Made by a program: the position numbers and the translations under genes. Positions 1-12,869 of a DNA stretch of 64,000 nt are shown here, one piece after another. The stretch is taken from positions 49,365,750 to 49,429,749 of the forward strand of contig OW388296.1 in the NCBI GenBank assembly GCA_936450465.1, written 5' to 3'. This DNA comes from Gibbula magus (Eukaryota > Mollusca > Gastropoda > Trochida > Trochidae). Positions within the stretch are counted from its first letter, which is position 1. The number at the start of each line of letters is the position of its first letter. The notes beneath the pieces were generated by a model. That model searched no databases. It saw only the letters and a list, made by a program, of their open reading frames with translations, and was not told the DNA's origin.

Positions 1-262
1 CAAAATTCCATCAATAGATTAGAAGGCTTTCCTCCGAGGGACATCAACGATAATGAAGTACGACAGAAGGTTTGATCTGTGAAGTGACTACAATTATCTG
101 CCTCAGTGGCGCCATAATCACATCGCTTAATATCTGTACTGGAAGCACAGAGCAGGCCGCAGGAAAACTCATACATATAATTCAAGTCTTGTGACTGATC
201 CCGCTGTTGGACAGTGTGGGAGACGGCCATTGCATGATGTGTGATTGATGTGGAACTGCAGT

Positions 263-1523
263 TGTGGACTCCATCGACAAGCATAGTTGCCTTGTATACG
301 GTTTGTGTAATGTAGAACTGCAAAATTTGGACTCCATCGACAAGCATAGTTGCCTTGTATACGGTTTGTGTAATGTAGAACTGCAAAATTTGGACTCCAT
401 CGACAAGCATAGTTGCCTTGTATACAGTTTGTGTAATGTAGAACTGCAAAATTTGGACTCAATTGACAAGTATAGTTGCCTTGTATACGGTTTGTGATTA
501 ATGTAGAACTGCAAAATTTGGACTCAATTGACAAGCATAGTTGCCTTGTATACGGTTTGTGTAATGTAGAACTGCAAAATTTGGACTCCATCGACAAGCA
601 TAGTTGCCTTGTATACGGTTTGTGTAATGTAGAACTGCAAAATTTGGACTCCATCGACAAGCATAGTTGCCTTGTATACAGTTTGTGTAATGTAGAACTG
701 CAAAATTTGGACTCCATCGACAAGCATAGTTGCCTTGTATACAGTTTGTGTAATGTAGAACTGCAAAATTTGGACTCCATCGACAAGCATAGTTGCCTTG
801 TATACGGTTTGTGTAATGTAGAACTGCAAAATTTGGACTCCATCGACAAGCATAGTTGCCTTGTATACGGTTTGTGTAATGTAGAACTGCAAAATTTGGA
901 CTCCATCGACAAGCATAGTTGCCTTGTATACAGTTTGTGTAATGTAGAACTGCAAAATTTGGACTCCATCGACAAGCATAGTTGCCTTGTATACGGTTTG
1001 TGTAATGTAGAACTGCAAAATTTGGACTCCATCGACAAGCATAGTTGCCTTGTATACAGTTTGTGTAATGTAGAACTGCAAAATTTGGACTCCATCGACA
1101 AGCATAGTTGCCTTGTATACAGTTTGTGTAATGTAGAACTGCAAAATTTGGACTCCATCGACAAGCATAGTTGCCTTGTATACGGTTTGTGTAATGTAGA
1201 ACTGCAAAATTTGGACTCCATCGACAAGCATAGTTGCCTTGTATACGGTTTGTGTAATGTAGAACTGCAAAATTTGGACTCCATCGACAAGCATAGTTGC
1301 CTTGTATACAGTTTGTGTAATGTAGAACTGCAAAATTTGGACTCCATCGACAAGCATAGTTGCCTTGTATACGGTTTGTGTAATGTAGAACTGCAAAATT
1401 TGGACTCCATCGACAAGCATAGTTGCCTTGTATACAGTTTGTGTAATGTAGAACTGCAAAATTTGGACTCAATTGACAAGTATAGTTGCCTTGTATACGG
1501 TTTGTGATTAATGTAGAACTACA
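263..1523. repeat. 63-bp minisatellite array, about 20 units
   Basis: The array has about 20 head-to-tail units of 63 bp. Each contains GACTCCATCGACAAGCATAG, a TTGCC block and GTATAC(G/A)GTTTGTGTAATG. The unit length is a multiple of 3 and has few stops, so long open frames appear on both strands; these are an effect of periodicity and not genes. The main variant is G or A after GTATAC. Read in order, the units give G G A G G G A A G G A G A A G G A G A G. Units 7-12 and 13-18 share the pattern A-A-G-G-A-G, which points to a 378-bp higher-order repeat. Units 4 and 20 share GACTCAATTGACAAGTATAG and a GATTAATG insertion, so a block including an edge unit was probably duplicated. Confidence 0.95.
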
Positions 1524-2095
1524 AAATTTTGACTCCCATCGACAAGCAATTTGGCTTGTATACTGGGTACCTGCAAAATTTGGTGAAGTGAGCTGAGCTG
1601 GGGTTTAACGCCGCTTTCAAGAATATTTCACTTATATCACGGCTGCTAGTATTATGGCAGGGAGAAAGTCTGCAACACCATGTGGCTATGCACTGCAGCG
1701 AAACCTGTGAGCATCGGCTGGAACTAGCGAACCATGGATACTACACTGAAATTCAGTGTAGCATTGCACCCAAACCATACTGCATGTAGCAAAATTTTGA
1801 CCCCATCGATAAGCAATTTGGCTTGTATACATCTGAGATTTGTGATTAATGTAGAACTGCAAAATTTGGACCCCATCGCGAGCAATTTAGTCTTGTATAC
1901 AATCAGAGTTCTGTGATTAATATAGAACTGTAGTATTGGACTCCATCCGAGGACAAGCATGAGGTTAATAATTGGTTTTAGTCCTCCACCATAAAAGTAC
2001 AATACTGCAGTAGCCTTAAGTAGGATTGAGACTATGATTGATGGAAGTGCATTGGACTCAGCCATAGCAGCATTGTATACAATCTAGATTGTGAT
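1524..2095. repeat. degenerate minisatellite units flanking a SINE fragment
   Basis: Diverged and truncated copies of the 63-bp unit (recognisable by TGTAGAACTGCAAAATTTGG, GACAAGCAATTTGGCTTGTA and CTTGTATAC) continue past the clean array. They occur on both sides of a SINE-like fragment at 1590-1790. The divergence suggests an older edge of the array. Confidence 0.75.
1590..1790 (-). mobile_element. SINE family 1 fragment (body without tRNA head)
   Basis: This stretch matches the body of the full copy at 17385-17695. Both have GGGGT(T/A)TAACGCC, CTGCTAGTATTATGGCAGG, GTGGCTATGCA and GCATCGGCTGGAACTAGCG. The match stops at about 1790 where diverged minisatellite units resume, so the tRNA-derived head is missing or was replaced. 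Orientation is minus, by comparison with copies that keep a pol III B box. Confidence 0.8.
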
Positions 2096-2099
2096 TAAT

Positions 2100-5000
2100 C
2101 CGGAACTAGATATGGTCCAATATTGTGTATCAAAATGTAGGAGTCTTAGATCTTCAGTCTAGAATTTTTATCTCAATACATATGAAATACTAAAGAACAT
2201 AGAGAAAGGTTTGTTCAAACAATATTTCCTAAGACTAATCATTGTGTATGTATGCCCCTTTTCTCCATACAAACACATCCAGACTGGACTGTCACTGATT
2301 AGTTCTTTTGCTGAAAAGAAATTCAAGAGGATATTCCTATTTACACATATATGTTATTAATAAATGATTAAAACACAACCCAGTTCAAACATAATGTAGT
2401 CTATCAATGGATGTGTTTTATTAATATTAGCAAATTTACAGTGTGTCTACCATTTCATAAAACGCAAAAAAAACAAGATGGCGGACATTGTCGATAGATC
2501 AGTCACTTTAATGCATTGATAAATACCTTTGCCATGAAAGTGCTGTGCAGGCATTCAGACCAGTTGGGCACTAATCTATTCCGGAATTAAAGGGTTAAAT
2601 TCCACTCTCTAAAAACTACTCAAAGAAAATTATTCACGCTTAATTCTTTTTAGAAGTTGAAAGCGACACCGCGTCTGTCTGTGTGTCCTTCCTGCAGATC
2701 AAACCAGGTCAGCACGACCTTCAATACCTGCTATTGATTTCGCGACACTGACGCTGATTCGACTTTGTACATTGCGTTACATCAATCTCTGTCGGTATTC
2801 GTTCATGAAAGGATATACGAACACTCACTGCCGGTGGTGTTCAGGTCTATTAATAAGATTAACAAGGCACCTGTATTATATTGGACAAAATTAGTTACTC
2901 ATTTCATGTATAACATAGATGAGTTGATATGCCAATGATTACAGGTTGTTTTTTGCATTACATCAATCTCTGTCTGATTTCGGTTATAATAGCATCTATA
3001 TGCACTGTGGCGCTTTATGACGGTTACAACTTTAATTTGCATAATGGTCTGAGCAAAAATGCAAGGCTTTTGATGTTGATAGCAAAATGACATTGATGAA
3101 GATTGGATCTTGTGCATTGCATTAAATTAGTTTCAGCTAGTCATCACTATATTAACAGCTTTCTGTACAAGATTGGGAAAAACATCGTCATCACTTTCCA
3201 TCTTTTTTGGCAACCATAGGAGTATCGATCATGTCCATTTAAGTGAAGAAAGTCTATTTATCTAATCTGCAAAGAAGCGCGAGAGAATTGAATTCCCCTA
3301 TTTTGATACAGATATGATTACAGATAGTGAAGATAGCTGTCACATTTCATTAATTGATGAAATTTTTCACATAACATTATCACATTTGATACATAAAGTT
3401 AGAAAACGGAGAATCTCAGTGTTCAAAATTGTACTCAGGTACTCGCATTCCCTACTTACGTAAGTTCCTCAACTCATTTTTCCCCACGTAACCTCTGTTA
3501 CAAGTTGGCCATTTTTCTCAACTCTCACAAAGTCCCCTAGTGGTAAAGGTCCGATCAATGAATCCTTATTTCTATCCAATCCAACATTATTTTACAATCC
3601 CTAGTCTTATGCATTGCACAGGTATTCAAATAAGTTTTTTAAATAATACAGGAAGAAACCAAATACTCACTTTGAAACCATGTATACCTCACAAAAAAGT
3701 GTCAATTTCCGACAGATGTTATGTGGGAAGAAATCAGTTGAGTATTATCCTCTTGTAATAAGGATGATGGGCTTGTACAATATAATGACTGGTACCGAAA
3801 AGGCAAAATAAAAATTACTTGGTCACCATTTCATGCTACAAAGAGATCACCTTCAATTCTACTTAAGGTTTTTCCCAGTGGGCACAATAATTAACACAGG
3901 ACCAGACCAATAAACTACTTTTATACATATGGAAAACGTGGCATTAATGGGAACCCTCCGATATTTACAGCTAGAATTTTTTATTATAGTAATTTTCTGC
4001 CTTGTATGATGATCAAGTGACTGGCCCTGCGGAGGAGTAAAGGAAGTAGAAGAATCGGTTTCCATTATTGATTTTCTACACATCTACTGTGTTATCCGTT
4101 TTAAGAGTTAATTTCTAAATATGCACCAACGACCTACCCATGAGATGCAGTTTTCATAAATATTTAATGAACTGTGTGTTTTTATAACTGAATGGCCGGA
4201 CGGTATTTCAATACTGACGATGTAAGCATTAGAGAATAACTTGACAGGCAGGAGCCAGTTGAAAATGGAAACATTTAGCACATCTCACTTCGCACCCTAT
4301 CTCATAAACTTGTTTTTATTTTAATTTACTGTTAAAATATAGCAAAGGAGAGGCATATTTTACATTTTGCACATCTCACTTCAGAAATGAACCTTTTTTA
4401 CTAGAGAAAATATACATGTAAACATGTATATCCAAAGGATAGACATCCTTAGAACTTAACCAAGAAGTTGATGCGAGACAAAAGCCAGACCCACTGGAAA
4501 GGCCCAAACAAAACATTAACTTTCCAAGCAAAAAGCAATGTTTAAGGCACATGGAGACATAGAAAAATAAACAAATTCCTATTTCAATTCCATCTGTTTC
4601 AAAAGGTGAGATAACTGGAGTAACAAAACCATGAAAGTTCAAGCACAACAAGTCCAAAATGGTCAGTCAATCAGAAGTGCCTAATGTGATTATGGGAGCA
4701 TGTATAAATGAAGTGGTTCCGAATGTCTAGGGTCAGCTCCCAACAGCTCCTGCCTACCAAGACTGACAGACAGCAACATGGCATTTCACAGCTCCTTGCA
4801 CTGCCAGGCCTTATCATAATACAGAGGCCATCTTATCTTCTACATCATTGTGCCTTTCCCATAGATATAATAGAAGCAAAACTCCAACTGTATGCTTGGC
4901 TCCTTCAGTCTGGGATGGAGCTCACAGGTCAAGAGAAGCTTTGATAGCCAGTCTCTAGGATTATTCCTCTCTACACAATAATCCTGAAAGTGAATCTTGT

Positions 5001-5815
5001 AGCAGATAATCAATACATTTTTTCCAATCAGAGACTGTCCCTGATTAGATTGTTCCCTTCTGAAGGTGCGACGACTGATCAATGGAGATTCTTGGAACTT
5101 TTACATGTTATTTTAGTGTGGAGACCGATTGTCAGTGTTTCGCATTGTAAATCGAGTCCTTGCATTTCTGATCACCATAAACAAATTTGATCGGGATGGG
5201 ATTGAAAAGAAAATCTATTTTAGGACATGATACTCAGAATTGTGTCTCCGAACCTGGTTTCATATTTCTTCAGTACTGCAATCTTTTGGAATCGAAACCT
5301 TGAAAAGGATAAAACATTATCTGAATTTCAGATCTTTCAGTCCAAGCTTGGTTTGACTAAAGAATGCTTCATCCTATGGAATCTTAAATCATAGCATCTA
5401 TTTGATATTTCTCTACAATTAAACATCCTAATTCATAAATGGGATTGACTGTTTTTAAATATCACACATTGCCATTCCCACTAAGTGTAATCAATCTATG
5501 ACATTCATAATAATTCTAATTACTGTCGCAACTTATCAATTATCATTACACCAAGCTACAGTCACTAATTTCCATCCCACATACACTGTGCAAATAAATA
5601 GATAATATTTTAAGACATGAAAGAGAAGCATTGCAAATGAATATCATTAATACTGATTAAAATTTAAACTTCAGAAAAATTTACATATTTTTAATATGTA
5701 AATTTATCTATTATTAAGAAATTAATTTCTGAAAATGTAGACGTCACCGATCTTAAAAAAGAGGTGTACATGAGATATATGGTTGTGGGCACAATGCTCC
5801 ATTGAAATTCAGTGA
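2100..5815. other. non-coding AT-rich DNA, no gene recognised
   Basis: Only short open frames (under 95 codons) with no recognisable domains, splice context or codon bias were found. CATTGCGTTACATCAATCTC near 2773 recurs as a close variant near 2955, which marks a small duplicated segment. Confidence 0.5.
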
Positions 5816-5821
5816 ATCACT

Positions 5822-6300
5822 GTAGATGGGTAGGCTGTGCAATATTATTGCAATACGCCTACGGAGTTGTGCAATACATGTATTGCAATACGATTTTCAT
5901 ATCACAATATATTGCACCAACAAATATTAAGTCAAATTTATTCATTTATCTTGTAAAAGCCACATTTACTGGCTTAACTCGTATTAAGAAAATTGTTTTG
6001 AAGCACTAGAATGTGTGTTTGAAAGTAAAACAAATGATCTTTTTAAAGATCTGCAAGTCATTTTATCAAAAATGTAATGTTTAAACTGCAAAAAGAAGTA
6101 TAAAAGTTGAATGCAAGTTGAATGTAGAGTTCATTTAGCTTGTTGCAATATCATTGGCACTTGTTAAAATGGTTTCTAGAGAAATATTTCATTGTCAGAG
6201 GATCTTGCAATATATTGTGGTACGTATTGCAATACATTACAGTTCAGCAATACATATCACATTACAAAATTTGAGGCAATATACAGCCCTGGTAGATGGG
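5822..6300. mobile_element. hAT-like non-autonomous foldback element, copy 1 (with target duplication)
   Basis: The element at 5831-6291 (461 bp) is flanked by a perfect 9-bp direct repeat, GTAGATGGG, at 5822-5830 and 6292-6300. Its ends are inverted: TAGGCTGTGCAATATTATTG on the left, and on the right the complement of CAGGGCTGTATATTGCC. The interior is full of small palindromes around TATTGCAATA and has no transposase frame. A CAGGG-type terminus and an 8-9-bp duplication fit the hAT superfamily, so this is probably a MITE. A second copy lies inverted at 11697-12136. Confidence 0.8.
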
Positions 6301-7747
6301 GCTTATAAAAGCCCATCACCTTACGATATATATTACCTAATTCATGTGTAAATGACTGACATAATTTAAACTGTACAAATTTCACATTTATCCAGTGCTA
6401 TTTTGCTACTTCTTGATGAGGAAAATAGATCTTCTCTTTTCTTGCTGTTGAGGTAAGAGAAGATGCTTCAGGAGTATTTCTTCCATTGGCAAAAAAAACA
6501 AATGACAGCAGCATGTCTTTTTTCTAAAACCTTGAATCAGTTGGGTTGAATTGATCTCGATCCTAGGTTCAGAATGTACTGATGCGCATCCTATGAGTGC
6601 TGCCACCTGGTGAATATATCTATCTTGTTCTGCTTGAGTGACTACGAGTGACATCTTACGGCATTGAGAAGTCGGAGAAGGGAGTAAAATCTCAGAGATA
6701 GTTCAAGCAAAAAGCACTGATGTAACAAAGAAATCCATGATAAAAGTTGGTACAACTGCCCCATGAACGGAACACCTAAAATGATAACTATCCTGGTTTC
6801 AGGGCAAGTATATTTAAGAGGAGGCCCTAAATCAGAATAGTTATAATTTTAGATTTTTCTTAAGTTTGTGGGACAATATACCTAAACTCTCAACCTCCTG
6901 GTCCTGGGTCTAGATTCTCAAAGCTAGAAGGGTTAAGATAGTTGTAAGCCAATGTTAACAAATGGTACTTTTATCTTAACTTTATAACAGCTTCAAAAAT
7001 CTTGGGCCAGGAATATTCCTGAATAGCCTATCTTTGATCAAGGCCATTCCTTGATGACTTCCTTGTTTCAGAGTTGGAATTCCTGTAAATTGCCCGCTCA
7101 GAATGGCTTGGAATTAAATGATGTAGCAGCTTAGGTGTGTGCTGAGACCCTGATACAAATTAAAGTAATATATGGTAGCAATTCTTCTTTTGGCAACATC
7201 AATCTTTTTTGCATATCATTTTAATCATTTGAAGTTTGACTAAATGTTATATATTGGTGTTCAGTCATACAGTTGAATTTATAAAAGTGAAATTTTTTTA
7301 TAGACAAAAGGCTATGTTAGAGGAAAGAATTCACAATTGCAAACAACTCCTTAACTCATAAAACATGATTAGACCTAATTACACAAGAAAACACACCAAA
7401 TATTTTTTTTTTTTTTTAAAAACACCAAAGGATAACAAAAGCACATCCATCAAAGTCAGACAGGGCTAGACAAAGTGACCATCTATTTTGCAAATTAGTC
7501 CGTCAGATAATGAATTTTACCAATAGTTTTATTGAAAAGAAGGTACACATCAAGCTGTCGGTGAACCAGCAGATGGGAGGAACCTAAGTAACTGTAGGTA
7601 ATTATCTCAGTTACTGATAAACAGGAAGAGGAGTGGCTGCATCAAAGTACCCATCCTTATAGGTACCAGTAGATGTACAAACCTATCACTCAACTAGATC
7701 ATCTGGCCAGGGATGATGGAACAAATAAAAAATATTTTTTTTACTAA

Positions 7748-7902
7748 GCATGAACACCATTTTCACTTTACCTCAACTTCACCCTTGAACTAAGGAAAGA
7801 TGACGATGTGTTTCACATAAAATATTGCATACACCATTTTCACTTTAGCTCAAATTCACCTTTGAACTAAGGAAAGATAACGATTGGTTTTACATAAAAT
7901 CA
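7748..7902. repeat. two-copy tandem duplication, about 82 bp
   Basis: ACACCATTTTCACTTTA followed by CTCAA.TTCACC.TTGAACT and AAGGAAAGATAACGAT occurs twice in direct orientation with a few substitutions. There is no coding potential. Confidence 0.8.
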
Positions 7903-8317
7903 ATGTTTTAGATTTCAAATGTCCATTTAGCTAGACTAGTTAGTGTGATTTCATCATGACAACAGGAGCTTGGATCTCTTCCTGGATCTTAGTGTTAAAA
8001 TTAGTTATGCCCAACATAGGTTTTGTTTTTTGTCTACATAGCTCAGTTTAAGTCTGAAAATTAACACATCTCAGGGGCTTCTTTTTATGTTATTTTCATG
8101 TTTTTCAAATTTTGAAATTGTACCAAAAAAAAATTCATTTTAGAGACTAAATGTTAAACATTTCATTCCTTCTGGACTCACAATTAGAATTACTTTTACC
8201 CTTATAAAACACATGCTAGAGTAATACAGTAACTACTATTTGCCAAATTTAGTCTTTAAACCAATGATTTCTTCACTCAACCGACACTCTTTTGAAAATT
8301 GTGCATGTATTAAAGTA

Positions 8318-8338
8318 GCCCCCCCCCCCCCCCCCCCC
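8318..8338. repeat. poly-C homopolymer
   Basis: This is an uninterrupted run of about 20 cytosines followed by more C-rich sequence. It is prone to length error in assemblies and could form an i-motif, or a G-quadruplex on the other strand. Confidence 0.9.
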
Positions 8339-11300
8339 GACCTCCCATTACAACATGTGATCCCCCCCTTCCCCCATTCTCATGCCTAGTGTATCAAATC
8401 TGCTCCTCTCCATCTGATTCACTGCTTCATTACATCTGAATCAGGTCCACACTGCTAACTACATTTACATAGAGACATACGAGTCTACAGCCCAATCTCA
8501 CCATCTGCCCCTGTCAAATGGGGATGTGTGTTAAATCAATCTGTCCATGTCATTACTTTCAGATTCTTACTCATCTTTGGAAGGTTGCATCTGACTTTTT
8601 ATTGTAACCAGATTTGAATTGTGCACTCAGAGCTCTAAAGATATCAATCCTAACTCAGAATGCTACTTCTTTTTCCCACCTACATTGTTTTTTCACATCT
8701 TACATTGGATAGTTTACCCTTGAGCAACATTCCTTCTAAACAAAATAACAGCCACTTAAGATACTGTGCAAGATGTCATTGTATCCAAATTCCCTCTAAT
8801 TTAACACTTTCTCCTTCACAACAGAGAAAAGCTGTTATAAGCATTGTGAAAGTTTTCCAATTGAGAGGACATCCAAACATCAAAGCCATACCAATGGACT
8901 GCCAGTTTTCAAATATAATGAGGTGTATTTAGCATCTCAGCGTGACAAGGATCTCTATTATGTCCCTACTGATTACTGCAAGCAGAACAATATAGCCGAC
9001 CGAGAACAATGGTGCCCTGTTATGTCACACCAGTCTAGAACCGTCGCCATGAATAATTCACTCGGGGATGAGGGGGTTTCCCTGTTGCCATGACGATGAT
9101 GAGTCAATCAAAGAGACAGGTGAAGGGGAGGACACCAGTTTGAACCGGTCTCGTGTCCAGGTTGACATATGGATGATGTGATGTGAGATGAGATGTGTAG
9201 ACAAACGTTGTAAATCTCCAGGTAAACAGACGGATTAGATGCTGTGTCCTCCACACATAAGTTCAAAGGAGGACGCGTGTGCTGGGAATATGCATTGATA
9301 ATTTCCTAAATTTAGTGGGAAAAAACGTTAGGGATATTGGAATTTTTATAATTGATATTTTATCAGTGTGTCAATGAATAATGAGATTATTATTTATAAT
9401 TTCTAAATATATATGTTACTTTTTTCAATCAGTATATACTTGAATGATTAGCAAATCATTACTAAAAGACAACATGTTTATGACAGATACTAGACAATTT
9501 TAATATTGTTGCCATTGTTGCCTGAACAATCCAATAATCCTACCACAATGGAAATCTCCTAGGAATCCAGTCACCAAAACCTATTTCAAACAATTAAAAG
9601 CTGGCCAAAGATGAAAAGTGTTCTTAACATAATTTTAATGGATTTTTTTAGATGCTAATTACTATTCCACCTGTAATATTCCACACCAAAGATAAATAAT
9701 ATCAAATACACACGCGGACTTAAGTTGAACATGAACTTAACAAGAAACAATTGTAATTCACTGCAAATAACATTATTAACACTCTACGCTAAAAGAAATT
9801 ACACTTGACCGTTTGATCTGCAGTAAATCCCCACAGACAAGACGCAAGACATATGTTTTCAATCAAGATAATTAACGTCCAACTGGACTGTGCTTCTGAT
9901 GACCAGTACCATATGACCCGTGAGGGTAACTGGTTAATTCCCAAAGGTCAAGACTTCAGTTCATATCTAACTTACTTACAATTTAGCTTCATTAACCCCA
10001 CCTGTGGATCATTGACAGTGGCCAATCCTTATTGGTCCAACCCCCTCCCACAACCCCCTAAATCCAACCCCCTTCGAACATTTATTATTGTAAATTTCAT
10101 GGACCCCTTAGGTAACCCCGTCCCCTTTTCAAGTGTTGTTCCTAGGTGATCTGCTGAGGGGGTCAATTTGGCCATTTCTTAACAAGTGGGACCCTTTGCA
10201 ATGGTAAAAGTATTCTTCTTCTCCAAATTTTATGGCACACCAAGTCAAAAAGGTGGGCAAATGTCCCAAGCACCCCCTCTAGGAACAACACTGCCTCCCC
10301 TTTTCAAAATTCATTGATTGAATTTTTTTTAATGTAAGTTTGATGGACTCAGAATCCCACTTTAATATGTGAACCCTTACTCCTCTTTTCAAAATCCCTC
10401 CATCTGTCTATCATAAATAGCAAGGTTGTCCAGTGGCCTGTGTCAGGTCATTTCCATTATCAATTTGTGTGATTCCTGTAAACTGGACACTTAGAATGGT
10501 TAAATTCAGCAGCTAAAACATTAACATTGAAATTGTGACATAACAGTTTATATAGCCAATTTCCAGATAAACAGAGCTCTCGTAATCTGCCTCTTTTCTC
10601 CTTGGCTGCATAAGTGTGAAAATTATTTATTGATTTTAATGTCTGTGAGCAATGCATGGCTCTTCAAAAATTCTGTCTTTCAAATCAAGCTCATTTGATG
10701 ATTGGAGTTGGCAGCTTCAAAGACTCATAACAGATACTTAAAACATAAACCAGTCTCTCAATCGATGCAAATGCCAATGGATTTTTCCCCATTTCCTTAA
10801 AAGGCCTTGACCTTATACAGTACAAATTAAAATCCTTGAACATTTGTATAATAAATAAAGTAACAGTGATTTCTTGTTTGAAAAGAGAAGTACAAAAACC
10901 ATTACTTAAGGAGCCAGCGTGTAATTATCTTTACGACCCACAACTAGTTTTTGTAATCAAAGTTTCATAAACGACATCTGGTAGACTGACTGACATAAGC
11001 GAGAATTAAAAGACTGTCTAACCTGACTGAACAGATAAAAACATCCCCTGCCTCTCCCAGCCCTTTCAAGTCCTCCTGATCACAGGGTGAAGGCAATGCC
11101 AGTCGTTCGACGGTAATCAATTCATTGATTTTCCTCATTCTAGATGCTACACTAAACTTTATGGAGAAAACTTTCAACTTTCGAATCACTTCTAAATATC
11201 TTTAATGGTTTTTTATTTGATTGAAGCATATTTTGATATTGAAAGTGTTAAATGTGGACATTTTTTAGATTTTTAATTAACCTTTTTTTTTTTTATTTTC

Positions 11301-11687
11301 ACTAAAGCATATTTTGATAATAAATTTGAAAGGGTAAAATGATGTGAATTTTTTTTTAGATTTTCAAGTACACTTTTAACTGAATAAAATACAATTGGCA
11401 AACGTGATCATCTACCATTGATTTTTTAAAATGCCTAGATTGTTAAAACATAAAAAAGTGTACATGCCAATATTTTCCATATTTTTTTTTATCCCCTGTT
11501 ATATGAATTACGAAAATTACAACTTGTTAAAAGCCAGCTGGACAGAAGAATACCACATGCCATTCAGATATTAAACAAATTAAACATAAAACATTGTCAT
11601 AATCATTTTGGGATCCAACTAACTGCATTAGTAAATTCCGTTTTACTTTTTCTGAGCTAGTCCATCGTGTGAATCAAACCCAGACCA

Positions 11688-12145
11688 TATATCATAGGGC
11701 TGTGTATTGCCTCAATTTTTGTATTGCGATACGTATTGCTGAACTGTAATGTATTGCAATACGTACCACAATATATTGCAAGATGCTATGACAATGGAAT
11801 ATTTCTCTAGAAACCATTTTAACTAGTACCAATGATATTGCAATATGCTAAATGGACTCTTTTTGCAGTTTAAACATGACACATTTGATAAAATGACTTT
11901 TAGATCTTTGAAAAGATCATTTGTAATACAGTCCAACACACATTCCTAGCACTTCAAAATCATTTTCTTAATACATGTTAAGCCAGTAAATGGGCCTTTT
12001 ACAAGAATAATGAATAAATTTGACTTAATATGTGTTGGTGCAATATATTGCGATATGAAAAATGTATTGCAATACGTGTATTGCAAAACTCTGTATTGCA
12101 ATATATTGGTATTGCAATAATATTGCACAGCCTTAGTATATCATA
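11688..12145. mobile_element. hAT-like non-autonomous foldback element, copy 2 (with target duplication)
   Basis: The element at 11697-12136 (440 bp) is flanked by a perfect 9-bp duplication, TATATCATA, at 11688-11696 and 12137-12145. Its termini are GGGCTGTGTATTGCCTC and the complement of CTAAGGCTGTGCAATATTAT. It is the reverse complement of the copy at 5831-6291 along its whole length, apart from small indels. No transposase frame. Confidence 0.8.
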
Positions 12146-12550
12146 AACCTAACTCAGGACTATCTCAGGTGAGACCAGGTATTAGTATTACCAGGAATTA
12201 GCATTACCAGGACCAGGTTATAGTTTCATAACCCTAAAAATAAAGGAGGCACAAAGGATAAAAGAATGAGACAGTTTTATAGCCAGGGGTTGAAATTAGC
12301 CTTATCAAAGTTCTAACCATTTAGACATATTAATTTCCTAATACTCAGTGTCCAAAGTAATTTCATCTAACCAAATGCCAGTTTTAAATTCAAAATATGC
12401 TTTTGACTATCAATCAAAATATTTTACGACACGAGTAACTTTTCACCAACGGAGTACTAGACTAGAATCCTGCTAGGAATGCTGGGAAAATATTCTTTCA
12501 CAGACAGTACATGCTGTAAATGCTGTCTACATGCCTATGTCATATAGACA
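12146..12550. other. non-coding, no feature recognised
   Basis: AT-rich sequence. A short repeated phrase around TTAGCATTACCAGGACCAGG and CAGGTATTAGTATTACCAGG lies at 12175-12220. Nothing else can be supported. Confidence 0.4.
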
Positions 12551-12558
12551 TGCAATTG

Positions 12559-12842
12559 TCAAAAAAGATCAAAGGGAATAATAAAATGATTATTTGTACA
12601 TAAAACCGACATAATCCATAGTCCCCCATGCAATAACGGTTTATAGCGTGTATCTGTCATGCTGCACTGAACAGTACAGCCACCTGTTCCGCATGACTGA
12701 TCAACACGATGTGATACACCAGCGAGAGAGGAGTTACACACTACAGTACATGAAGACACTTGTTCAACTGTCTTGTAAATCATGACGTCCTTAGTGATAT
12801 CATTGTACGAGGCTATCATCCCTCCAACTTTTTGTTTGCTGA
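12559..12842 (-). CDS. possible coding exon of an unidentified gene
   Basis: A minus-strand acceptor (GGTTTCTCTTCAG) precedes a roughly 94-codon open frame rich in Cys (SSCTVVCNSS, QSCGTGGCTVQCS) and more codon-like than its surroundings. It ends in TGA at about 12559. It would need an incoming phase-2 intron. The signal-peptide exon at 15990-16057 leaves phase 1, so at least one further exon would have to lie between them and I could not find it. The frame may equally be chance. I do not recognise the protein. Confidence 0.25.
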
Positions 12843-12869
12843 AGAGAAACCACACACAGATATCAAATC

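Larger units (their letters stand above)
6301..11687. other. non-coding block with simple repeats, no gene recognised
   Basis: No exon with supporting splice sites or domain was found. It contains an A/T run near 7400, a roughly 82-bp tandem duplication at 7748-7902, a C homopolymer at 8318-8338 followed by C-rich DNA, and scattered short frames. The frame at 6654-6406 (- strand, 82 codons) and the one at 9853-10149 (+ strand) look fortuitous. Confidence 0.5.

Noticed and set aside
169..1507. Long open frames on both strands (up to 436 codons) in the first 1.5 kb
   Set aside because: All are translations of a 63-bp tandem repeat whose length is divisible by 3. Open frames on both strands and in several phases show that the cause is periodicity and not coding.
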